A stretch of DNA of 64,000 bases from Teratosphaeria epicoccoides (taxonomy: Eukaryota; Ascomycota; Dothideomycetes; Mycosphaerellales; Teratosphaeriaceae). The translations under genes and the position numbers were made by a program. Below the pieces are notes generated by a model, which saw nothing but the letters and a program-made list of their open reading frames with translations, made no database searches and was not told the origin of the DNA. Location of the stretch: positions 62,001 to 126,000 of the forward strand of contig JADDMT010000002.1 of the NCBI GenBank assembly GCA_021401465.1, in the 5' to 3' direction. Positions 52,443-63,242 of this stretch are shown one piece after another. The number at the start of each line of letters is the position of its first letter. Position 1 is the stretch's first letter.

Positions 52443-53631
52443 GTCGGGGCGAGATGAGACGAACTCCTCCTTGGCGGCGATCCAGTAACCAGGGTCGATC
52501 AGAAACAGAGCTCAGCACACGTCGCGGTTACGACAGAGCGCGACAAGGAGCAGGCAGAACGCACAGCAAGTCGTTAGGGATGAAGCACTGGCATTAATAC
52601 TTTCCAGGAAGGCCACAACGTCGGTCTCACACTGGAACCCAGATTCAATAGTAGAATGCATGAGGGGCGGCCGCCGTTGAGAACAAAATGAACACGAGCG
52701 ATGTTGACGTACCTCGGCCGACAGCAGCACGCTGCATGGAACCTTTACTTACCCCCACTTCGTCGAGGGTGGAACGACGTTGGAGGCGACCATCCTGGCC
52801 ATGAGGACAGCACTCTGGGTAACCTTGTGTGAACATGGACTTTCTGGTCCAAGCTGCCGTCATGGTCGCTTCTTATTATCGATGTGCATGCGGTTACAGC
52901 GGTCAGACTGCAAGCATTGAACATAGAAAGGAGAAAGATGGCCCAAACGCACTCAGCTACTGCAGGAACCAGGGTGCTACCGGCAGCTGATGCGAACAGT
53001 ACCACGGTACGGAGTATACCACCGCGGTACCTCGAGACCTAGCGTGGCAAGCCCGAGCCCGCGCCAAACCTTCGATTTTGTTGATAGACCTGGCGTGTTG
53101 TAGTGTACCACCGGTGGTACCGTGACGACCTCTGGCATTGGTTCCTTTATGCGTCTGCTACTGCTACTTCACACTGCCGCCGCATCGGGAGCAGCAGTCA
53201 CTCAGCGTGTAGAGGCGTGGGTCCCCAGATCTATCTCAATGCACATTAAATGTACTACTCACGATAAGCATGCCGCGACTTCAGGTCGTGCAGAACTCTA
53301 GCGCCACGCTGACGGTGCTCCGCCGCATGGCGCCCGCCTTCCAACTCCTTTCTTAAAAATGTGCTTTCTGGAAGTGCCATTCGCTATGCTCCATCGCACA
53401 TACTTCACACCGGGCAAACCTGGCATAACGATACACTACGCTCGACTCCGCAAAACAACGGCGAACCAGTTATTCAACGCAGTAGCGCTTCGAGCTAAAC
53501 CAGCGTTTTGCATCGTCGAAGGTCGTTCTCAAATCTCACAATAATAACCCACGTCCAGCTGGTAGTTCAGACATCCCACACGCTACCCCACAGATTATGT
53601 GCTTTGCAATGGCCCGTATGGTGCGTGTGCA
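52443..53631. other. Intergenic region upstream of the receptor gene
   Basis: About 1.2 kb, promoter side of the receptor and 3' side of the EF-hand gene. The only structured element is the palindrome cluster at 52999-53122. Other frames are shadows. Confidence 0.5.
52999..53122. promoter_or_regulatory. Cluster of GTACCAC palindromes
   Basis: A perfect 16-bp palindrome, GTACCACCGGTGGTAC, lies at 53105-53120. Two related imperfect copies lie at 52999-53010 (GTACCACGGTAC) and 53017-53031 (TACCACCGCGGTACC). Three sites in 125 bp, about 560-680 bp upstream of the receptor start, look like binding sites for a dimeric factor (inference). Confidence 0.5.
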
Positions 53632-56169
53632 TCAAAAGCTTGCCAGCTCAAGCCAGCCGAGAAGCATACCACGCAACGACTGTGTGCGATCTGCGACCAA
53701 AATGCTCTCTAGCTCATGTAGAGTGAGCCTGCCTGGTCCACCTCGCTGTTCAGCTTCCCTCTCAATCTCATCATGGTGCATATACTCCTCCATGCGACGC
53801 TTTGAAGGCGTCTGTCCTTTCGTGGGCAGGAAGACATCACTCGGTCGGTTTTGTGGCAGTGTCGGATCTAATGGTGAGCTGGAGCTGCTATCCTTGTCGC
53901 CACCCATGCGGCTCTCCTTGGCGTCCGCCGAATGGGGTCGGTCTGTCTCATTCGGATCGAGTATTCGGTAACCAGTTGCGCTCAGCAGCTCCTCCAAGGG
54001 TCGCTCGGCAATCTCACGTGCCCTTCGTGTAAGAGTCTCTTCATCTGTGGGCACTATCTCGCCGCGGAACGCAGGCTCAGAGACATCCTCGGATTGATGA
54101 CGAGAGGGCCTTGGCTTCCTGGACAGCTTCCCGGTCGAGTTCATTGCAGTTGCCAAGAGAGGATCGCTTTGTGATAGCGATCGAAGCTCGTCCTGGAAAG
54201 CCTTCTTCTCCCTGGCGTACTCGTCGATCTCTGCCCGCCATTTCTTGCGATCCTCCCGACTTTTCCGGACTTCCGTGAACTGTTCCTCTTTGAACAGAAA
54301 TATCGGATCCAACAATTCATCGATGCCTGCTTCAACATGTCGTGTGAGCAAATCGCTCAGAATTCCTACATCACTGTCCACAGATAAGCCAGAGGGCCCT
54401 TCTCGAAAGCCAGCTTGGTCATTGGCCGACACGGATATAGAGACTGGCTCTCGTTCCACCGCGTCCGGCGCAGCGTCTCCGCGAGGCTCCTCGCTTGGCG
54501 GCGAATGCAGCATTTCTTCAAATCGAGGACTAAAGCTGTGCAAGCGTTCGTGAAGAGGCACTGACTCCGCAAACCCAACACGAAAACGCAGTAAATTCTG
54601 CTGAGGCCATGGATCAGCATCATCGAGGATAGTGTTGGCTCCTGACACAGGCTCCATATCACCGTAGCAATTTATTCCTTTGCTCGTGATCACACGACCT
54701 TCGCCCTGCGGTATTTCCTCTTCATGGAAGATGGAACTGATCGGCTGACTTGGACCCAGCGCATCCAGAGCAGCCTCTGCCTTTTCTGGCTCGGCCCTTG
54801 CCACCGCATCCCGAGTCAACTGTCGGTCCAGGACACTCTTAGCTTTCAGTATGCGCACAATATCTCTTCTTTCCACCAAGTCATCGTCGTCGATGTCGAA
54901 GCATTTCAAGGCGCGTGACAGCGGAGAAAAGCGTTGCGGCCCCCGTAAATATGCCATGCCGTCCACAAATTCCATGAACCCGATGAGATCATCTTTATTC
55001 GTATCATAGAAAGCGAACATGGAATCGTACACGGTGCTAAGCGCAGGTTGCGTGGTCCAATTAGACGGAGTCATGGCCTTCGCAAATGCTCGCGAATCAA
55101 TCGCGATCTTAATCTTCGCAGGATCATTCGCCCATGGCACGTTTGCAACGCTCATGAATTGATCATACAAAGCGTCAAGCTTATGATCCGGGAATCCGCT
55201 TTGCTGCGCGAGTCGCTTTCTTGTGGCTCCATCGAGCGAGTCCTGGGAAGCGGCCGCAAGTCTGCCAGTATAATAGGGTGGCTGGGCATCGCTGGGCTGT
55301 GACATTACTGGAAGAGGAATTTTGATTTTGACGAAGACATGGGTCCTCTCATGCAAAGAATGTGCTTCGCAGGTTGTGCATAGATCATAGTCGGGGCAGT
55401 TTAGGCAATGCCAACGCACTCCTCTGATTGGAAATTCTCCACACTCCTCGCAAGTAATGCCACGATGCTCGTAGGCCTCCCTCTTCGAATCTTCTTCTGC
55501 TATGTAGTATAAAAGACCTTTAATACCCTGGTCGGGTACGGCACCTGGAGGGGAGCTGGTAATTTCCGTTTCGGCTATCTCTGGAGCCGCGGACTGGGTA
55601 CCATGGCCTATTGCTCTATCCCCGTAAAATACACCTTGCAGAGCCTGGTTGATGAGTAGTTCGGGTACGTCTGGCATAGCATCTGTAACTATTGCCCTGC
55701 AAAGCTCCTCGTCGCGAGCAACAACTGCTTCTGGGAGTCCTCTGAGCCCGATCGAGGCCAGCAGTTGCCTTGACTCTGGACTTCTCGCCCTCAAGCAGCT
55801 GAGAAAGATCGCATTGAGGCCAACACTGACGCTTTCGTCATGCACTCGAATAGCATGCGGACCAAATGTAGTGGTAATCTGCTCAACGCTCGGGAATCGC
55901 AACTGCGCAAGATTGGTGACCAGAACATTGCTGCCTTGTCGAAGAGTCAAGCGACCCAGAGGTGCCTCTGTGTCAGGAGCACCCAGCTCTATGCGCGGTC
56001 TTGAAGGATTGCCACGCGCCCTATGCACAGCATTGCGTCTGTGTAAAGATGTCTTTACGGGAGGCGAAGAGCGTGTGCTGTACAAGAGATAGGCTCCACA
56101 CGCTGCAGCTATCCCCGCAGCAGCCAGTGCAGGAAAACGGTATCGCGTCCAGAGAGAAGGCTCGGCCAT
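53632..56169 (-). CDS. Membrane-anchored EF-hand and ZZ-type zinc finger protein
   Basis: Single exon, 845 aa, ATG 56169 (MAEPSLWTRYRFPAL). A hydrophobic helix at about 13-30 (ALAAAGIAAACGAYLLY) followed by basic residues suggests an N-terminal anchor, possibly mitochondrial or ER. A ZZ-type zinc finger lies at about 238-285 (CEECGEFPIRGVRWHCLNC, DYDLCTTC, H-x-H spacing HSLHERTHVF); ZZ fingers bind peptides. Two EF-hands follow: DTNKDDLIGFMEF (about 389-401, good calcium ligands) and DIDDDDLVERRDI (about 425-437, Asp at the last position instead of Glu). The N-terminal armadillo-like stretch (LNAIFLSCLRARSPESRQLL) may be helical. The C-terminal third is coiled coil and disordered. It probably senses calcium at a membrane; the partner is unknown. 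Confidence 0.88.
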   Translation of the reverse strand: MAEPSLWTRYRFPALAAAGIAAACGAYLLYSTRSSPPVKTSLHRRNAVHRARGNPSRPRIELGAPDTEAPLGRLTLRQGSNVLVTNLAQLRFPSVEQITTTFGPHAIRVHDESVSVGLNAIFLSCLRARSPESRQLLASIGLRGLPEAVVARDEELCRAIVTDAMPDVPELLINQALQGVFYGDRAIGHGTQSAAPEIAETEITSSPPGAVPDQGIKGLLYYIAEEDSKREAYEHRGITCEECGEFPIRGVRWHCLNCPDYDLCTTCEAHSLHERTHVFVKIKIPLPVMSQPSDAQPPYYTGRLAAASQDSLDGATRKRLAQQSGFPDHKLDALYDQFMSVANVPWANDPAKIKIAIDSRAFAKAMTPSNWTTQPALSTVYDSMFAFYDTNKDDLIGFMEFVDGMAYLRGPQRFSPLSRALKCFDIDDDDLVERRDIVRILKAKSVLDRQLTRDAVARAEPEKAEAALDALGPSQPISSIFHEEEIPQGEGRVITSKGINCYGDMEPVSGANTILDDADPWPQQNLLRFRVGFAESVPLHERLHSFSPRFEEMLHSPPSEEPRGDAAPDAVEREPVSISVSANDQAGFREGPSGLSVDSDVGILSDLLTRHVEAGIDELLDPIFLFKEEQFTEVRKSREDRKKWRAEIDEYAREKKAFQDELRSLSQSDPLLATAMNSTGKLSRKPRPSRHQSEDVSEPAFRGEIVPTDEETLTRRAREIAERPLEELLSATGYRILDPNETDRPHSADAKESRMGGDKDSSSSSPLDPTLPQNRPSDVFLPTKGQTPSKRRMEEYMHHDEIEREAEQRGGPGRLTLHELESILVADRTQSLRGMLLGWLELASF

Positions 56170-56747
56170 GATTAGGGATTCGTCTGGACTGATCCTAGTA
56201 GTCGTTATTCAACAAAGGCGGTTGCGCGAAGCGGCGACTTGGGCTGCAACGCTCACCAGATGCTATCGAGTGCTGCGAAGAATCCAATCATGACATGTCA
56301 AGGCCGCAAACGTGTGCAGAAGTGTGTCGTGCTCGAGGGTTTAGCAGGTCGTTCTCGTTCCGCCCTGCTGGACCGCGACTGGCCTCCCATTTTGATATTC
56401 GACTCAAATGCTGAGAATGGCGTTGCCAGCGCCTCACGTTCTGCAAGAATCGTACATGTTCGATGGCAGCAAGCTATGCATATTTCGTGTGCTGACAGCG
56501 AGAAGTTCGATTTGCGAGGTGACGGGAGCGTTGTTTCAAGGGTCTGCTGTCTAGACTGCTACCTTGTTTATTCGGGGCCCGCCCTCTGGCAGCAGGCCAC
56601 CACAAAATGTTTCAATGTTTTTCTCGCGTTGATGGAATTGTAGGAAGACACTTCATGCTGTCTATCTATGGCAGCTTTGTGGTGGCATTGTTTGTCCATA
56701 ACCCTCTATATACAGAACTTGCAGCCGTGCTGCGACTGTCTCATTTC
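56170..56747. other. Intergenic region
   Basis: About 580 bp upstream of the EF-hand gene and downstream of the 2EXR gene. Short frames only. Nothing supported. Confidence 0.5.
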
Positions 56748-58091
56748 TCAATCATTGGCCACCCAAGTCTCCTGTGTGCACGGCGGGTCGCAGTGGCAGG
56801 GGGCTGGAAAGATTAACTTCTCCTCCATTGGTTCAATATCCTCTTGCGCCGCACGTCCGGGCCTGTCCGTCACACTCACACCGCCGTCCTCCTCAAGCTC
56901 CTCCCACTGAAGCCAGTCGTGGTATTGAAGCAGACTTCCCTCAGGCTGGCCTACTGTTACGTTCCGTTCTTTCCACAGCTCGAACTTCTTCCTCTCGACA
57001 AGACAACGTGCCTCGAAGATCGTTCGCTGACGATCCTTAATCCAGCCACTGAGTTTGATTGGCTGCCCACGGATCCAAGGCCACGCCGACTCAAGTATCA
57101 ACTCTACGGCTAAGCGCTGACACACAACCCCGAGCAAGTCCTTAGACGGAAGCTGGAATACCAGCTCCAGACGACTGAGTTTCAATTGTGGTATCACACT
57201 GGCGGCCATTGGTATCTCCTTCCTGACTCTCTGATTCTTGTTGCGGAAGATATCCAGGAAGTCGTTGTGCGAGAGAGCGAGCTCAAGTCTGCGGAGCAAG
57301 AGACGTGTCGGCCTATGACCGAGGAGCCGAACAAATATGCCCCTGTGCTCAATGAAGAACGTGGTATACAGATAGAGGGTGTGACGTGCCTCCGCACCGA
57401 TCTGTCTGTTGACTGAGAGGAGACCAGATGTTGGTTTTCTAGCCTTGATGGCGTCCAGCGCTGCAATGTTTCCACCGATCTTGCGAGTCTTCGAAGTCGG
57501 GTACGGCTCTACTCGCAGTCCGAATCCGAACTGATAAATAAGGTCGCGAATTTCGGCCGGCAGTTGCAAGAGCTTAAAGGCCTTACCATTGGCCTTCCAC
57601 CATTCGCACTGAATCTCGAGCGACCTTCGCCTGGTCGGTAGGATCTCTTCACGCGGTACTTCGAGATCGTTTAGGAAATCAGAGATTGTTGACCATCTGC
57701 CGTGGCGGTAGATCTTGATGGCCTCGTCAAAGCGCATCTGCACCTTCATCGACTTCTCCATATCACTGCCTTTGCCATCCTTCGCACCTCGCCAAGTAAA
57801 GACGTAAATGTCGTATCCAACAAAGGTGTCTGCGCTGTTTTTGAATGCATAGACTGGACCGGCGGTGGTTGGTGCGTCGACGTTGACAGTGAGGAGGAAA
57901 TTGTCAAAGCTTCTGACGCGCCACGCGTCGATGTCCCTTTCGATCAAGACCTTGATGTAGTCCATGTCAATTGTTGTTTGCGCGATGAAATACGCGTCGA
58001 TCGACGTTGGCGGTGCTGTTGTCTTGCCTTTGACAAGCCTTCGACGGTTGAGTAGGTCCCAACGCGAGACTTGAGCTGCTGTCTGTGCCAT
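56748..58091 (-). CDS. 2EXR-domain (F-box-like) fungal protein
   Basis: Single exon, 447 aa, ATG 58091 (MAQTAAQVSRWDLL). A 2EXR/F-box-like signature lies at about 173-190 (FKLLQLPAEIRDLIYQFGF) and is followed by LLSVNRQIGAEARHTLYLY, the usual second part of the motif in fungal 2EXR proteins. The N-terminal 170 residues carry two beta-rich blocks (DAYFIAQTTIDMDYIKVLI, YAFKNSADTFVGYDIYVF) whose function I do not know. The C-terminus has CHCDPPC. This is one of the large, often expanded fungal families with no settled role; SCF membership is possible. Confidence 0.82.
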   Translation of the reverse strand: MAQTAAQVSRWDLLNRRRLVKGKTTAPPTSIDAYFIAQTTIDMDYIKVLIERDIDAWRVRSFDNFLLTVNVDAPTTAGPVYAFKNSADTFVGYDIYVFTWRGAKDGKGSDMEKSMKVQMRFDEAIKIYRHGRWSTISDFLNDLEVPREEILPTRRRSLEIQCEWWKANGKAFKLLQLPAEIRDLIYQFGFGLRVEPYPTSKTRKIGGNIAALDAIKARKPTSGLLSVNRQIGAEARHTLYLYTTFFIEHRGIFVRLLGHRPTRLLLRRLELALSHNDFLDIFRNKNQRVRKEIPMAASVIPQLKLSRLELVFQLPSKDLLGVVCQRLAVELILESAWPWIRGQPIKLSGWIKDRQRTIFEARCLVERKKFELWKERNVTVGQPEGSLLQYHDWLQWEELEEDGGVSVTDRPGRAAQEDIEPMEEKLIFPAPCHCDPPCTQETWVAND

Positions 58092-58322
58092 TTCTCCAGA
58101 ACGCGTTTGTGGATTCGTGCTCCAAAGTGCATCTGCGTCAGCTGCTGGTGGAACGTGTTTCCTTGTCTAGTTGTGAATGTGCCGTTGTAGCAATGAGTAC
58201 GCGAGCCTCGAGTTGCGCGAGAGCTTCTTTGCCATGTGCATGTGCTTTGGCAATGATCAATCCGCATTCACAACGGCACAGATCACCGGCACACGTCGTT
58301 ACACATGTCTTTGATAGCTTCC
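58092..58322. other. Short intergenic region
   Basis: About 230 bp between two minus-strand genes. Both genes point the same way, so the promoter of the 2EXR gene and the 3' end of the F-box gene share it. Nothing else seen. Confidence 0.5.
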
Positions 58323-59934
58323 TCACTTGTCACTATGTTCTGGACATCGCCTCACAACCCACTTTTCCCACGCTTTTCTCTTCGTGTTACTGATTGGATC
58401 TCCGTCGTCGCCCAAAGCATCCGCAGTCTCCAGGTAGCCTTGCCCATCGCAATTGCACCATGGTGCAGATGATGCAGGCGTGTGCGGCGAGTTCAACGGT
58501 GGAAATTCCATCTCGTTCGCATCGGGTCCCTGTTCGTCATCCGATCCTGCTTCACTTCCCGTCCCTTCCTCACTGTCAGTATCAAAGCCGCCAGCTTGAT
58601 GGAAATTGCTCGGCCCAATAATGGGGTCATTGTCTTCTTCACTATTCTCGCTATCGCTTTCGCCAGGCGGTGGATCATCCGGCACCTCTGCTCCGGCGCC
58701 TATCCAGAGGTTCTCAAAGTGTCGGGCATAGCCTATCCGCCTCAAGCTCACCCATTCGAGTCTGCGCATCGAGTCGCGCAAGGTTCCAAGGACATCTTTC
58801 CACGTACTTCCGTCCTTCAGCAAAACATCTCGAAGTCTCAATCCTTTCAGCCGCTCTTTATGCCTCAGAGCCATGTCCAGAATCTCCTCGGCATCTAGCT
58901 TCCAGCCTTGAACGCCAAATGCAAGAAGTTTCTCCCATTTGACATTATGAAAGACATCATCTAGTCGCAGGCTCAGCGGTCTGTGAGACGGGAACCCGAC
59001 GTGCACCGCCTGCATGTTTTCTGCAGTTGAGAACACCACTCGAAACAAGTTCGACAGCTCACTCATCTTCTGATCCAGATCATTTCCATCGTCAAAATGC
59101 AACGTCAAACATGTCAACCGCGCCGCCAGTGTGGGCAGGGACTCTGGTCTCTTGGTCGCCAAAAACTCTGCGCTTTGGGGACTCAACATAGGCGATGAGA
59201 AGCGCGACCACGGGACGTTCGAGTTTAACAACGCTGCGCCAATAGTCCTCGAGCCGTGCGAGCACGCTGGCGTCCACTCTAGGTCAAAGAATTGACGCAA
59301 GTCCTCGTGATCGCGAATATATGTCAGCAGTGCTATATCTTCTTCGTCCGTCACCCGTAGCAATTGGACAAGCTGGAGAGACGTAAAGCTAGCAATGACC
59401 TTGGTCAGCACTCTCAGGTCTTCCTTGGATTCGATGAGCTGCCGTTGCTCCTCTGCCTTCTGCCGAATACTTGAGAGATCGAAGCTGAGCGATCCACTGC
59501 TGGCTCCTTGCATCTCAAGCCGTATTCCACCTCCGACTGCGACACTGTCAGACATTCCCTGCATCTGCTGACGATCGTGGCATACCATTCCGATAGAAAT
59601 ATGGCACGAGATAGCTGAACTTCTTGACGTGCCTCGCGAGGTGCGGCCATGCAGCCAGCTGCTCAAGCTTGTGGAGACCTTTCTTCGAGAACCTCGCCGC
59701 CACCCTCGTATACAGAAGTGGTGCTCCTGTGTCCGCGAATCGTCTGCATGCACATCTGAAGCGGCCTACATCCCGAAGAGACCCTCTAGTGGATGGCAGT
59801 GGCCGGTCGAAGCTCTCCACCGATAGGAACTGGCGACGATCTATAGGCACCGTCTTGTCCGGGTCCGGCTCGATCTGGTCCAGGATCAATCGCAGGAGCT
59901 CATTCGAGAGGCTCAGGATGGGCGGCGTCTTCAT
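58323..59934 (-). CDS. F-box protein with acidic C-terminal region
   Basis: Two exons, 59934-59586 and 59530-58323, with a 55-nt intron 59585-59531 (GTATGC, branch CTGAC, ...GGAG). The splice joins VPYFYRNG to GIRLEMQGASSG in phase and gives 518 aa. The F-box is N-terminal (ILSLSNELLRLILDQI) and is followed by FRCACRRFADTGAPLLYTRV and HLARHVKKFSYLVPYFY, typical of fungal F-box proteins. The middle is leucine-rich (LTCLTLHFDDGN, MQAVHVGFPSHRPL, LEWVSLRRIGYARHF). Near the C-terminus is an acidic Glu/Asp/Ser stretch (DSENSEEDNDPI), then WCNCDGQGY and a basic end. It probably recruits substrates to an SCF ubiquitin ligase. Neighbour of a 2EXR gene. Confidence 0.86.
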
Positions 59935-61269
59935 CGCAACAGGAGCGTAGACGTGTGCGGGGTAGCCCTACAGATCTCCAGCCCTTCAGTTCAAGCTGTA
60001 ATTAAATGCTCTTCATCGTCTCAAGCAAGAGGGAGGCAGACGTCATATGCGTGCGTGGCTCCCGGCGTACGAGAAGGAAACTGATATGGTGACACGTTCA
60101 GCAGGCGGCACGGCACAACTAGCAGCGCAAATCGCGCATACAGCCATGACGCCTCCCCGACAGCAGTAGTGCTGCAGCAGAAGAATGGGCCGGGTAGTAT
60201 GATTCCTCATACCTACGAGCAGCAGCGCACCACCTCCAATCGAGCCGCGAGGGAGAAGACAGCTAATATCTGCCCACCGACGCAGCCAATGAGGTGTGCA
60301 GATCATCCAGCCGACGCATCACATGACGAGAAACAGCTGCAAGCAACCGACGCGAGCTGGGATGTCCCCTAGTGGGCGACACAAGCAGAGGGGCGCGCGC
60401 CGAAGAGCCGGACGGGATAACGGCGGTGGCCTGGTGAGCTTTGGCAGCTGCACAACACGCACTGGCGACTGGTCTCGCTGGACGAGCGCGCTCAGATGGC
60501 GGTGATTTGTCCTGTATCCTTGTTCTTCGTTTGCCAGCGCATACTTGCAGACGGGGAGAAATCGCCCGGCGTGTCGGCTGAAGCCAAATTTTCCATGCAC
60601 TGACGCGATGCTGCAACTTAGCTCGCCCAGGGCGCTTTTACGTGAGTAAGTTTACCACTGTCGCGAAGTCCACATGCAGAAGGAGCCGTAATGCGCAAAC
60701 GACAGATCTCAGCGTGATTTTGTGATTGGCGTTCAGAGCAGACGTGAACTTGGTACATGTGAGACAAGGTAGCTCGTGTGCTCATGGAAAGCATCGGGTG
60801 ATCCATTGCGGTGGGTTGAGCAGGCATCATCTGTTAGACCGGCGGCAGACGATGCGTCGCATGCCGACATCAAGCAATGCTCCACGACGTCTCGTCGAAC
60901 TTCTACCTTGACAATCTCTGGTGCACGGCTGCCCCTGAGCGGAGTAGGTTCGTGCCTACGGCTGCAGAGCACTCGGGAAATTGACTCTCAGCCAGGAAGG
61001 GTGCCGAGCATTTCATCGTATCATGACTATACATGTCTAATGCTTATTCATAGCTCAGCAAAAGTGTATGCAGTCGGCTACATCATCGCGTAATCTATTT
61101 GTTCCTCACGTCGCACGCCGCCCACGCTCCTGCCTGCAGCAGACCCAGTGCGTGCCAGCGCCAAAACTGTCCGCCCTTAGCATCTTCCGTCCTTGAACGC
61201 GATATTCACGCCCTAATCCGTGTTCGCCCTCCCTGGTTCTGGACACACCGCTCGTGAAGATCGCATTGC
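59935..61269. other. Intergenic region
   Basis: About 1.3 kb between two minus-strand genes. Several overlapping short frames, none with a motif or a homologue I know. Promoter of the F-box gene is expected at the left end. Confidence 0.5.
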
Positions 61270-63242
61270 TCAAGCATAAGCCCCGCTCCTCCCTCGTTCG
61301 GTCAATGACCCTATTGAGCTCGAGCGTGAGACGCCCAACTCGGCCTGCTTGACCCTTTCTCTCAGCGCAGCGATACCGCGATCCGAGAAGTCATTCCGAC
61401 AGTATCTGCACATACGGATCGCGCACCATGTGCAAGTCCAGTGGCCCTGAGCATCGTCCATATGACAAACGGAACACTCGACTGGCGCGTTCTTGTTGTT
61501 GCTCATGAGCATCGTCTCGTGGTTGCGATAGCATTTCAATTGCGCGTATGCAAGCGGTCGGCTAAATGCAAAGCCATTTGCCTTGAACAGCACACCACGC
61601 CGACGAGAATCCATGTTGACATTTTCTGTAGCACGAAGATATGCTGCAGAGGGTGGACGCGCAGACCCTGGCCGCGCTGAAGATGGCCGAGCTGATGGTG
61701 GGCGTGAGGTACATGTGGCTGTCGATGCGCCAGTGCCAGTAGTAGCCCAGCTCGCGTCAGTGTCGCGATTCATGCTCTCGGCGCGGCGACGGGACGTACT
61801 GAGGCCATTCAGAAACGAGGCCGCAGATTGGAGCGACTTGACTTCCTTCACGCCATGTCAGCGGATTCGTTGAAGTTCGTGTTTGACGAGATGCTCACAT
61901 TGAATATCTCATACGCGCTGCTGCGACGCTTGGCAATATTTATGTGCTCCGGTTGTGGATTGACGACCGGTTCGGGGGTGTCCATACGATCTTTGAGGCC
62001 ATATTTGTGCGGGCTATCTTCTGGTAATGGCGATGGTGCAGGTATTGTGGGTGACAATGCCTCAGGGCGTTGGGTCGGCGCTGGTGATGGTAGCAAGTTC
62101 TCGTAGTCGCTCTCATGCTCACTCTCCTCATTGATCGGGCTCTTGCTATCGTGCCTCACGTCCTTGACAGTGCTTGTTGCGCTCAACGGCTGCCCGTCTG
62201 TATTGTCTGCAATGGCCATGGTAGATGCCGAAGGTAGCATTATGATAGAGTCTCGAGCCGAGTGAGGTGGGTCGTTGAAGGGGTTTATGGTATCGGCGTC
62301 GCTGGCTGTCGAAGACTGCTGTTGAGTAACAACTATTGATGTGGCGGTCAAAGGTCGAGGTAGTGGTGATCTGGAGTCCATGCGCTTGAACAAGAGGTTT
62401 GTCGAGCTCTTGCGCAAGACTCGCAAGGGTTTGCGCGCGATGCTGTTGGTCGAAGCATTATCGCCCTGCACGGCGGAGTCGCCGATCTTCGAGTTCTCGC
62501 TGCCCATCGCGAGGAGGGCGGAGAGCAAGGGACTTTCCACAGGCGGTGGCGGCGGAGGAGACTTGCGCTGACGCCTCTTTGGTTTAGGTTGCACTTCCTG
62601 CGTCGTCAATTCGCATGCGTCGACGGCTGAGCGACCATCACAGATAGCTTTTCTAAGTTCCCGAAAATTGAAAGTAGTCAACCCATTGGACCTGTCGAGC
62701 TTGAGATCCTGTGGCTTGCGCGAGCGGACGAAGTGCGTGGTGGAACGTGGCGAGCATGCCGCAGATGCTATTGAGGCTGTGACTACCTCAGAAGCTGAAG
62801 ACCAGCTCATTGTTGACGCCGTTGCTGAGCTGGCAGTTGCGTACAGGTGAGCAGCAAGGACCTTTGGGGAAGCGGCGCGTGCTTCCAACTTTTTGCAAGC
62901 CGCGCTTTCTCGAATCGCGAGCATTTGATGCAGCGAGGTAGGCACGACCGGCGAATCGTCATAGTCGCATAAGCCGCTCTCGAATCGCGCTGCCGGCCGG
63001 GCATTTGCGTCCTCCATGCTGTCCACTCCTGTGCGGTGGCTGCTGCGCAGCGGCGAGAGCGAGTCTCGAGGTGCGCTTGCCGCAGGGGACTTGAACGCCT
63101 CCTGCTCTTCTGCGCCGCGGTGCGCTCCCACTGATGCCGTCTCCATCACCATCCTGCTCACCACGTCCATACGCGTATCCGACCGCGTTTTTCTGTGAGA
63201 ACCGCTTCTTATGATGGGCCGAAGAGTCTGGTATACTGTCAT
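61270..63242 (-). CDS. Disordered protein with C-terminal Cys-rich zinc-binding module
   Basis: Two exons, 63242-61899 and 61845-61270, with a 53-nt intron (GTGAGC, branch CTGAC, ...TGAAG); total 639 aa. Without splicing the first frame stops at 61848-61850; with it YEIFN joins EVKSLQSAASFLNG in phase 0. Residues 1-450 are disordered, Ser/Pro/Arg-rich, with PPPPPP and QPKPKRRQRKSPP segments. After position 450 there is a Ser/Pro/Arg repeat (RPPSARPSSARPGSA). The C-terminus has a cysteine array (CSVCH, CTWCAIRMCRYCRNDF) of the form C-x2-C...C-x2-C-x4-C-x2-C that probably binds two zinc ions and is shared by a fungal family I recall without a name. No partner is suggested by neighbours. Confidence 0.85.

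Noticed and set aside
59531..59650. Apparent frameshift in the F-box gene at 58323-59934
   Set aside because: A 55-nt intron with GTATGC donor, CTGAC branch and AG acceptor joins the frames in phase.
61845..61900. Two separate genes on either side of the stop at 61848
   Set aside because: A consensus intron GTGAGC...CTGAC...AAG removes the stop and joins both frames; the right-hand frame has no ATG at its start.
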